DNA of 64,000 nucleotides from Bactericera cockerelli. Its lineage: Eukaryota; Arthropoda; Insecta; Hemiptera; Triozidae. Below are positions 11,201-23,200 of this stretch, one piece after another. The notes under the pieces are model-generated. The model had not been told where the DNA came from, searched no databases, and worked only from the letters and a program-made list of their open reading frames with translations. Position 1 is the first letter of the stretch. Every line of letters begins with the position of its first letter. The DNA lies in assembly GCA_024516035.1 (NCBI GenBank), contig CM044965.1, positions 27,170,425 to 27,234,424 of the forward strand, read 5' to 3'. Position numbers and translations under genes: made by a program.

Positions 11201-14200
11201 ATTTACCTCTAGTGTACCTTTTTTTTTCTCACAAATCGTCTTGACATTATAATTATGAATGACCGTCAGAAAAATAGAATTAAAGAAACGATTAGAAATT
11301 AAATATCAAAATTTAAATAAATTAAATTAAATTAGAATTTAAATAAACATTCTTAGAAGCTTTTATCATCAGCTTAGGAAAAGAACCTTTGTAAAAATCC
11401 AATATTGTTAATAAATAAATAAAATGTTAAAAAAAAGGTAAAAAAAAGAAGATTATTCGAAGGTATATGTTATTGTTATCTTTGTATATAAAAAAAAAAA
11501 TATGTTATAAATTTCTTGTTAAGTTACATGTTACCTGTACAGGTACCTATTTTTATTTTATTTAATATCTATTTAGTGTTTAAACAAATAGAGATAGATA
11601 AGTACATAACAAATATGTATTTAGATAAGTACATACATTTCTGACGCGTGCTCATAAAGACCAGAATCTACTCAGGAAACTCTTCTATCAATGTTGAAAC
11701 AGGTGATTTTTTTAACAAATAAAAAAGTACTTCGTTTCCGTATAAATTAGAGATTGAAAAATCAAGAATAAATATGCTGTACGCCTGAACAGTGGCGTAG
11801 CTAGACCTACATTTCAGGGGGGGGGGGGGGGTTTGAGGAGATTTCGGGGGGAGGGGGGGGTTTGAGGGGGGTTCAGAAATCTCGCCTAACGTATATTCCA
11901 TCTTTGCTGGGGTTTCTTGGAAATTTCAGGGGGGTATTTGTCCCCGAAACCCCCCTCCCCCCTGGCTACGCCACTGCGCCTAAAGTAAGGCGTACCTACG
12001 GTGCGTACCTACAGGCAAGTTCTGGGTGGCGCCGAATCCCGACCCGACACGATGTACGGCATGCGGCAATGCCTCATTGTGCAGAGTAGGGTAAGGAAAA
12101 ATAAATACAAGCCATGCCTCGGGCCGTTACGCGGTTGCAGCCCGGTATATGTACTGTACAGTGTACACATATGACTATACTTACGTACCTACTTATCTAC
12201 ATTATTATAATTATATACTTGTAAATGTCGTGAGTACATAAAAATTGATTTGTTTTTATTATTGGGGTTAACGTCGCTTTCAACTGTATGGTCAAATCAC
12301 GTGAAGGTTCTATCCATCAATCACCCAGCGAACAAACCATCAACTCAAATTAACGTTACCCAGCCCAAGTAGGGCTGGAAATGGTCAGCAAAACGTGTAT
12401 TGCCATGCTAGAAATGGATGGATTCGAAACCCGAACGGTCACCAATGCAAGTCTTCACCATGCTGGACGTCATATGTCTTCAGTGATCGGATGCAAGACC
12501 CAAATCCCGTGTCTTGAACAGAAGAAGTTCAATGACCTTAAAGACCTACCCTTAAATAAATAGTGTTTTTTTCCTGTTTTAATTATCAACAAAAATATTT
12601 ATCTTGATATCTCAAATAAATACGTACATTCAGAAAAATAATAATAATAATAATAATAATAAAAGTCCCCTCAAATGGGTGTGTATTTACGGACCAAGTC
12701 CTGTGTGAAATCATAACAAATAAAACATTACAACCAGGAACGTAGCCTACAAGCCTACCCTAAGAGTATTTAGCCCTCCTGGAACCTACCCCAATAAAAA
12801 TAAAGATGTCTAATTAACACAACATGGTCTCAATATTAAGGTTCCCCTATCTAGGTCCTCCTTGGTTACGGGTTCATTGCTTCGGCATCGGTGCGTTTGT
12901 TACCTTCAAAGATTCCGCTTTTTAAAATAGGTTACAATTTTTTATGCCGTTCTAGAGATATAAATAAACTTGATTTACTTAGGCAATTACTTTAGAAGGT
13001 TTCTTAAGTTTTCAAGCATATAATATTTTGATGAGGTGTGCTTGGAGTTCGAGAAGATAAAATAAAATTTATTAAAGTTATATCCACCTAATAGTTTTAC
13101 TACCATAATTTTATTGTTTTTTTTTTTAGGTGACTGTCAAGTCAAATGCCCGCACAAACCAGAACATTGTATCTGGGGTCCAAGGTGTTCATATTATAAA
13201 TCCTTCAATGGACATAAGGGTTGGGCGGAAGAGATTGCCATAGGCAGTAATCCCGCCCTTTGGTTAGGACATCTGTGTACCTTTTAAAATGTTGTTTATC
13301 TTTTTTTTTACTTTCTATTACCTATAATTTTTAATTTTATTGTACCCAATTTTGTATTTTGTTTGTAAATATTGTGTCCTATTAATAAATAATTCAATAA
13401 TAATAATAATAATAATAATGGACGCGGAAACTAAGATGCCCTTACCTACCATTAAAGCCATGCCTCAGTTCTGTCTCTGATCTGATCTCGATCCATCATT
13501 CTGTCCCGGTAACTCAGTGATCAAGTTAATCGGTCTGGAAATCCAGAGGTCGCGGGTTCGAAACCCAACCGGTACATGACAAGTTATTTCCCAGTTTAGA
13601 TTTTGACCACATATTATTATTATTATTTAATACTTTACTGGCAAACTACATAATACAGACTTCAACACAGGACATGAAATAAAAATAACTCAATAGGATA
13701 TGTAGTGAACCAAGGGGCGAGGTTAAAGCCTGTGGCTCTCTCTACCACCAAACCCCAGTAATAATAAGTCTTCCTGCTAGAATAATGGGACTCACTTTTT
13801 ACTGTAGGTAAATCATTCAAGATGATCAAATCCCATTTCCATTGCTAAGTACGAACAAACTGCTAGTTCGAGATAAAAACACAAGTGATTAAAATCAGAT
13901 TTTAGCTGAAATCCATCCGTCTTTTAGGATTTCAAGTCAAAACTGCACCCGAAATGATTTATTTAATTTCTGTCATCGCTGCACCCTGCACCCTCTCCTA
14001 GAGTTTCAATGGGCCAGATCGGAAGTTTTCTTAAAGGGTTGATACCAGGCGTCTAGGAGAAGATTAATAGGTCACACCCCACTTAACATGCTACAAATAG
14101 CGTAGATACATAGGTTAGAAATATATAGACATAGCGTAGATACATAAGTTAGAATTATATAGACAAAAGCCACATCGTAAATACAAACATATAAGTATGT

Positions 14201-17200
14201 TACAAAACCAGAGTACATTGTAAATACATCTACTAACGTACATACATATATAAACAAACATATACTTAAATATGTTCCAAAGATGCACACAACATATTTG
14301 TGTCGCACATCAGGCTTGATGTTTTGAAAAGAGTTGAAATAATTGGAGGCACTCCCCTTTATCATGTAGAGATTCTAAAGCAAACTGCTCCTAGATTATC
14401 ATCAGAGAGTCGGTGATAGGGTAAACCATTAAACCAGCGTCGATGGCAGTTAAGAAAACATTCAGCGAGTTTAGGACTTGGTGGATGTCCTAGTAGGAGA
14501 GTCAGAGAGATGGAAGGATAGAGTGAGAAATATAGAAATTTATGGAAAGTGACAAAGATAATAGAACGGACAGCTATTATTATAAATATATTATGTAAGC
14601 TCTTTTTTTATTTTTTAAATGATATTTGGTTATTCAAGAATCTTCAGCCAAATCCAAAATATTGAATCCACTAAAACATCCTGAACCGATTTGTCTTTCT
14701 GGACGGTATTCATCATGTTCATGTTCACGGCAGTCTAGATTGTCATGGTAGTAAAAGTGCTGGTCTAAGCCAGAATGATTACTAGGGACTATTTTCACAT
14801 GGTTCTTCCTCTCGTAATTTGCATGGCAAGAAACTCCCGAGTATGTTCTGGTAGCTAAGCGATAATTCTTTTCGATTTTTTCGCCTTGAATATCGATTAT
14901 TTTTTCAAACTTTTTGATGTTTTCCATTATGAGGTTATAGCTTGTTCCCAACCTATCAAATTCATTGATAAGGCGACGTCTCTCACTTTGCAAAGCCATT
15001 TCCTGCGTATGACTCACATTTAGGGCATCTGTTATTCCACTCAAGTTGAAAGCTTTAGTTTTCATAGAGGTTTCAATGGATTTTTCTAGTTTTATGTTAT
15101 TCTCTTTCTCGAAGCGTAACGATTCGTTCAACCTGTCGAATTTTTTCTTGAGTTTTTTGTTCTCTCTGAGTACACAGTCATGATCTAGGTATTGCTTTTT
15201 CGTCTGGTCGTTTATTTTTTGAAGCTCTTCTTTCAGGTTCCAATCGGTGTTCAAAAGTATGTCATGTTCGAAAGAGAGTGATTCTATTTTACTTTCGATA
15301 CAAAGTTTCTTCTTTTCAAGATCTTCTAAAAACTTTTCATATGTCTCAATCCTGGATAATTGCAGGTCATACTGTAAACACAAGTCGTTTTTCTTTTTTG
15401 CTAGCTCTGACATATGACAATCTTTATTTTGCTTGACCAAATCTAGCTCGAGAATTCTTTGAGACAGTAAATCATTTGCATCCTGGATTTCTTGTACTTC
15501 AGAAACCAATTGATTGTATTGGCACAACTTATCCATGTCTTTTATGACATCCAAGTAGTCACTGGTTAGTCTGCAACTGGTATCTTCTTCTTGTTCAGTT
15601 AAATTTAACATTTCACTTGCAGTCAAAGCACTGTTTTGGTCTGATAAGTTATAGTCTCGGCAGAGGGACTCAGTTTCTTGATACAAGGACCTCATACTAT
15701 TTGTAGAATGTTCCAGTTCAAATATAAAATCTTCTATCACAAGCTTGGTATCTGGCAGATTTCTGGAAAGACTGCAATTTTCCTCAGCAAGTTGTTGGAT
15801 AAATTTATTAGACTCCTCAAGAACTTCCCTTGATTTCCTGAGTACTTCCGCTTGATCGTCCTTGATCGTTTCAATTTCATTGTCATAATATTCCAATTCT
15901 TTCTGAACAATTTCCATGGTTTCTTCTTGCGTTGTTTTGTATTGCATCCACTTCTGTCGTTCTTCTCGACAATTCTTTAGTTTATCTTCTCTCACCTCAA
16001 TGGACCGCCGCAGATTCTCTACTCGGTTGGACATTTGCTCAACTTCATCATTTTTAATCGCTGCTCCCTCAACATGTTGTTTTATTTTGTCACTCAAAAT
16101 CTTGATGGTGGACTTGAGGTTTTCTATTTTAAAATTTTTCAACTCCTCCATTTTTTCAGTGCATCTCATGAGAGACTCAGTCTGACTTTCAAATTGTCCT
16201 TTAAAATAAGCACTCCAATTTAAGTGGGCGGTCAACATGTCTTGCTTTCTTTTCTGGCTTTCCTGTTGCTTGCTCCTCTTCTTGCCCCTCAGTTGGCAAG
16301 CTTTGGGAAGCAGCTTCTCTATTTCCTCGGTGATTTCCTTGGTCTCGACCACAGTTTCCATGGTGTTGGTCTCGATGGAATCAATCTTCTTTAGATGCAA
16401 CTTCTCCGAGCTGAGAAGTTGTGAAATCTGTTCGTCTATTCTGGCAATGGTGTCAACTCTCAACTTCAAATCTGCTTTCAAGCAAACGATCGTTTTCATG
16501 TTTTTCCCTTTGCATTCAGTAATGGCCTCTACTTTCCGGCTAAGGATTAATTTCTCTCGGAACAAACAGAGAACACAGCTTTCCAGACCCATAACTTTCT
16601 CAGATTCTTCCCTGTAAAGTTCCAGAACGAGAGGGTACTCCTGCAAAGCCACCATTAGCCCCTCCACAATTTTTCGTAATTCCCTTCTACCAGGCTTTAG
16701 TTGTTTCAGCACATCATCAAAGTCCATATTGCAACCATCTCGCACTTGATCAGTATCTACCCCTTCGCCAAACAGTCTCTGCATTATATCCACAACCATT
16801 TTTCTAGCAAATTTTCCTGATTTTTTTTATTAATATTTTTTTATTGTTGTTAATATTACGTATAATTTTTCTATTCCTTACATTTGAATTTTGTTTTAAA
16901 ATAAGAAAAGCACCTTTCGAATTATAATAAAATAATATGATGGATTAGCGAAGTGACCAGTATACCTAAATAAATATTCATTTTACTATGTGAAGCATTA
17001 TCATAGAAAAAATACTCAAATCATAATATATTTTACATCAAAATGATATGTAAAAAGAAACAATGAAACATTAAAAGATAATGTAATAACTTAAAAAAAG
17101 AAAATTAATTACTGTGATGCCTGTGACCTCTAAGTATGAGGTTATGCTGCATCACAGGATAATCATATCATACGTGACTTGAAATATTAATTACAAATAA

Positions 17201-20200
17201 TAACAGTATAAAAGGTCATTGGAAAGGAGTTACAATAAATAATATAACATTTTTTTATACAATATCATAAATACAACAATGAAACCTCTTTTATACAATA
17301 CTAGCCGTTTGCCCGTGCTTTGCAACAGGACTAAATTTCAAATTTACTAAGGCATGGCTGTACTGCTGGATAGCAATGCCTTTTTGAACTTTTTATAATT
17401 TTTCTGGACAAAGCGATAATGGTTTTGGGGGGTCAATTCTGAGACATTTTTCGCTATCTCTTACCGTTTTGGCTAAACAACTCCGGACAAACAAACAAAC
17501 AAAGAAACATAGGTAGGTAGGTAGTCCTTTTTTCTGTTTTATATATAGAGATCATACTTACATACATACTTCGTTACAAGATGTTTTGATAGTTTCGTTT
17601 TTTTCTACTTTGAAAATGTAGGTTCTTAATTATCTGTACACAGGTATTTTATCTGTGTTAATGGTTAATGTTATTTATTTTATAATTTGTAGATGTTCAT
17701 TTGTGAATTCTGAGTGTAAACCATCAGCAATCCATGCTTTAACGAGCCTCTTTAATCTTTGAATATTTTCCTCAGTCCTTATTTCCTCTGGTAGCATGTT
17801 GTATAATTTTTTGACAATGAAGATAAAATGTCTTTTGTAGAGTGATTTGTTTACACGGTCTGTGCGTACTTGTCCAGTCTGTCCAGTTATTTTCAGACAA
17901 TAAATAATGTTATATACATACCTACCTATTTAAAAAAAGAGGTAAACACATCATACAGGAATGATAGTCAATTTATTATTGTTATTTTTAAGATTCTCGA
18001 TTATGCAGACATTATCACACAAATAAAAATATTGACAATATCAAAGAAATAATTACATAAATTTAGAAATAATGAGAGAAAAAAATAAAATGAAAACCCA
18101 AATAAAGGGCTAAATAAATGAAATAGCCAACGGTAATCTATTCCGCCAAATCCTTATTTACTTACTTTCAGAGGACGCCCAGAATATTTACTTACTTTCA
18201 GAGGACGCACAGTATATTTACTCGTACTTACTTCCCGAGGACGGGCGACCAGGATACATATTTAATTACTTCCAAAGGACTCCAAGGATATTTACTTACT
18301 TACTTTCATAAGACGCCCAGGATATTTACTTACTTCCAGAGGACGCCCAGGATATTTACTTACTTTCAAAGGACGCCCAGGATTATTTACTTACTTCCCG
18401 AGGACGGGCGATCAGGATATTACTTACTTCCAAAGAACTCCAAGGATATTTACTTACTTACTTCCAGAGGACGACCAGGATATTTACTTACTTCCAGAGG
18501 ACGCCCAGGGTTTTGCTCAGCTCGGCGTTGTGTAGGGAGGGGTACTGATGGGCGAGTGTGCGGCGGGCGGCCTGCGCCCACACCATGAAGGCGTTCATGG
18601 GTCGCTTGACGTGGGTTTTTCTCTTCTCTGTCGTCGCTCTGAAAAAAGAGGAAAAACCTTCTTTGAACGTGGGAAAAATAAACTGGTGTGAACATCACAC
18701 GACTTTCTACGCTCTTTGAATATGAGACAAATAAACTGGTGTGAACATCACACGACTTTCTATTATACAATATTGAGGAAGTCTTACCAGAAGTTTCCGA
18801 AAAAATGAAGAAAATACTTATTGCATCAGGGGAATTTTTTTCAATATGTTTGAAATCCATATTCAAAGTACTGAACCATTTTATCGCATATTTTTTTTGT
18901 ATTCTTGTATTGTTTAGTAGTTAGGTAGATTTGTACGTATTTTTTTTTTCTCTGTTCAAATACTTCATTTGATATTGTACAAAATTTAACACACGGGCTT
19001 ATAGGGAATTTTTCAAAAATGTTAGACATTAACATTCAAATATAAAAAACACTGCCAATTATGGACACAATACTTCCTCGTGATTGCTTCACATTGTAAA
19101 CACGTGCGAATTTTGAGTTTTTATACTAAATTACTTGTATCTCCAAAACGGCTGAACCGATTTTCTTCAAATTTGTTTTATATGGTATAAAACCATTTTT
19201 TATACATTCTAGATTCTACAAAAAATTGTTGTCCAAAATTTCGGATTTTCTTAAATATCAGAGTCAAATTATAATTAATTAAAAAGAAAATATAAAAAGC
19301 CTGTGTAAACAATAATATGCATATACATACAAAATTTCATCAAAATCGGGTGTACCGTTCACGAGATATAAGCATTTAAGTAAAAAGTTAGTGGTCAGGC
19401 GCATGGTCTCTTTCACCCAGAATCGCTAGTACGAATTCGATTAATTTAAAATGGGACCATCTACAAAACGTCTCCTATATGTGTGCAAAATTTCAGCAAA
19501 ATCCATTGGGTAGTTTCCGAGATTTGCGCGTTACAAGGAATATTTTTAACAGACCGACGGATCGACGGTCCGACAGACCGACAGACGGACACAAAACCAA
19601 ATTTACTCAGTAGGTTATGAAACGTCCAGAAATATGAAAAAAATTGAAATCGGAGCAAAAAAATATTTTTTTTTACAAAAACGAACACAATACTTCCGAT
19701 TTCTAATCTTAGAAATTTCTCGGAAGTAAAACTAGCGGGCTGTCGCCCGCTTTGCGGCCCGAGGCATGGCCGTGAAAGCAAAAAGTCTTTTTTCGCCAAT
19801 GGCAGGTGTTGTAGTGGGAATTTCGAAAAATCCCATCTTATTGCACATCTAGACTATAAGACAAAGCTACCTACCAAATTTCAGCTTCCTAGGACTTACC
19901 AGTTCGGAGAAACAGTGATGATTAGTCAGTCAGTGACTTTGACATTTATATATTAAAATTAATGTACGTAACTTTATTAGTAAAACAAAAGTATAAAATC
20001 TCAGTAAACAATAAGTTTTATTGGTAGATATGTAACTATTACTTATTTTTTTTATTAATAATCAGTATATTTTTTCAATTTAAAAAAAATGAGTGTTTCA
20101 CGGCCTTTTTTATTTCGTAGCCAGCATGAAACAGGAGCTGTAGACGCTTGTGGTCTGTGTTGTACCTTGCCCATCCCGTAGTATGCCTCCCCTCCGATCG

Positions 20201-23200
20201 GATCCCTTACAAACAACTGTAACCACTAACCAAATTAGAAATACAATTTTTTTTGTCGGTACGGTGGATCGAACCCGGGACCTTCCGCATGGCAAGCGAG
20301 TGCTTAACCACTGAGCTAATCGCGCGCTCCTTTATGTACTGATATAATTATTATATGTATATGTAATTATGTACTGATATAATACGGATCATGGACATAA
20401 TATTTGTACATATGCGTATAAATAAGACTAAGTACTTTTCAGCGATAATTATGATAAGTGTTTCTGATTAGTCAGGAGACTTCAAGGAACATTGCGACAT
20501 GATCACAAAGAAAAACACATTAACCGTTACTTTTAACGGTCGACATTTAAATTTAAAATGATGTTCTTGAGTTACTTATCTTTTCCATTAAAAGGCCACA
20601 ACCTTTGTTTGTTTGATAACATGTGAGAAGAAGCAATAATTTTTTATCGTTAGTTGTCAAAATACCTTATTGTGTAGAGCCCGCTAACTTAAAATTCAAG
20701 GAACAGAAGCGTCATTTCGATTTATCGGGATTTTCGACCTATCGGGATTTCGAATAAGAAGTTTTACAGGGACCGAAGAATTCTTTTGAGTTAAACGGGA
20801 TTTTCGGGATTTTGAGTTAGCGAGATTCTACTGTATTTAATTATATAAATGTTATATACATAAAATTATCTATGTATAATATCTACATACCTATTGATGC
20901 ATTTTCGTTTATCACACGTGTGATTATCACTAAATCACATTCAATCATTTCCGAATTTATTAATATACCCGATCCCTACATTATTATTATTATATTATGC
21001 TTTATTAGGTAAGACAAAATATATACAGTAAAATACAATGAAATTATAAAGAAAAAGTAAATAGATTGAAAAAAAAAAGAACAAAATAAGAGAATAAAGC
21101 TACCTAAAGGCCGGGGTTATGGGACTCAAACCACCGACCTCCAGGTTACAAGTCCGCCGCCTTATCGATCGCACTACTGAGGAAGGACGGTTGAAACATC
21201 TTTTCATGTTAATTTTTGTTGAAACCGTCAAAGGACGTCCGAAAGTCGGCTCTTATCATGTAAATATACCGATTACAGATAAGTCTTTATTTATTTATTT
21301 TTGACCAGAAATAAAATAATAATAAATGAGATAAATTAATTGTTATTTTTTTATATTAACTATATAAATGTATTAAAACAACAAAGAAATAAAAATTAAG
21401 ATGTATATCTATTAATTAAGTAAATAAATACATAAATTGTATCCTAAATTTAGTGGGTAACACAGAATTTCAATATTTTCATTATTTTTTATGTCCTATG
21501 TCTTTTTTTGCTTCACTTCTTTAATATCGAACTTATTCAAACGGGGATTCTAACCTCCATTCGCTGGATACTCACAAACCAGCTACTCAAATTAACCTCA
21601 CCCAGACTGAGTGGGTCCGGGAATACCCAGCATTACCAGGGTTCAAATTTGAAGGGTCAACCATTCTAACCTCGTTGGATTTTGCTTAAATTCTGTAATA
21701 GAACGAGAACTGATAGTAGGTATATTCAACGTGCCATCGACAGCGAAGCTGGCGCTGACTTCATACATATCTCAGTTGCCCATAAAATTCCGCCAACGGC
21801 TGCCGCTGAGTGTAGCTCACATGAAGAGATCCACTCACTTTACCTCGTGAGGTATGAATGGAATCCCTAAAAAAATAACAGGGATCCAAGAGTATATTAC
21901 GACTTTTTTTCGAACTCGCCTCATGGAACTGTGCGCTAACCACTCGACCATGGGGACTAATGAAATATTCACAAGAGTAAGTAAATCTAACCTAACCATT
22001 TAAGCATAAAAAAATTAAGCATAAAAAACCCCCCAACTGTCAGTTGACATTACTTCAGGGAACCTAACCTAACTAGGGCCTCACTTCCCCAAATCTACCT
22101 CAAATCCCCAAATCTCCCTCAAGTCTCCTTCAAATTCCCAAATCTCCTTCAAATCCCCAAATCTCCCTCAAATCCCCAAATCTCCTTTTCAAACGTCAAA
22201 ATTCAGATCTGTTGATTACCCAAACAACCCAATCAGAGTGTGCAAATCAGGCAGATAACCCAATCAAATTGTGTTTTTTACCCAACTAACACAATCAGAC
22301 TGACGTTAAAAGAAATATATCAGGATTATGAGAATGAGAAAGTGCTCTGGAAAGAGACCCAGTAGGTACTGCTTTCAGAATGATTTATTTTTCTCTTATC
22401 TGAAAGACAATTAAAAAGTATATCAGATGTGGTTTCAAAAAGTAAATAATAATGGACATTTTTTTATCATCATTTTTAAAACAATTAGACGAACAGTTAA
22501 ATTAAATAATGTGACAATGCGATAAATAATAATATCAAAATTGCGGTGTCGATCATTTGGTCTTTCTATATGATGTGACGCAATATAAAGGCATTGTTGC
22601 ACACATACTGGTGAATAGTGTAACTTTAGAGTCTTTTGTCGGCCACAAAAGTGGTCTGAATGAAGTATGATCAAACCTGGACTGGAGTTAAGTCTGTCCC
22701 GGTAGCTCAGTGGTAAAGGCGGGTAAATTTGACTTGGAAATCGTATTCTTGTATCCAGGTTTCTCTTATATCCAGTTCTCTTATATCCAGGTTTCTCTTA
22801 TAAAGAAGAGGTTATTTTGTGGGTAAATTTGACCTGGAAATCGTATTCTTGTATCCAGGTTTCCTTTTAAAAAAAGAGGTTATTTTGTGGGTAAATTTGA
22901 CCTTGAAATCGTATTCTTGTATCCAGGTTTTTCTTATATCCAGTTCTCTTAAATCAAGGTTCAACTGCAGCGTCGATGCCGCGTTGAATGCACCGGGACT
23001 CGTAAGATCACCGAAGTTAGGCAACGTTCAGCGAGGTGAATACTTCGTGATTCTGGGATTCCTGTCCAACCCAGTCTGGGTGAGGTTAATGTGGATAGTA
23101 GGTTTGTGAGTTTCAAGCGAATGGAAGGTAACATATTAATGTGCAGTGAACTGGTGTGTTCAACTTTTTTTTAAGGGTTTTCGGTTATATTTTTTTTTTC

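Noticed and set aside
16237..16617. Plus-strand frame of 126 codons
   Set aside because: It is the antisense shadow of the coiled-coil gene at 14634-16799.
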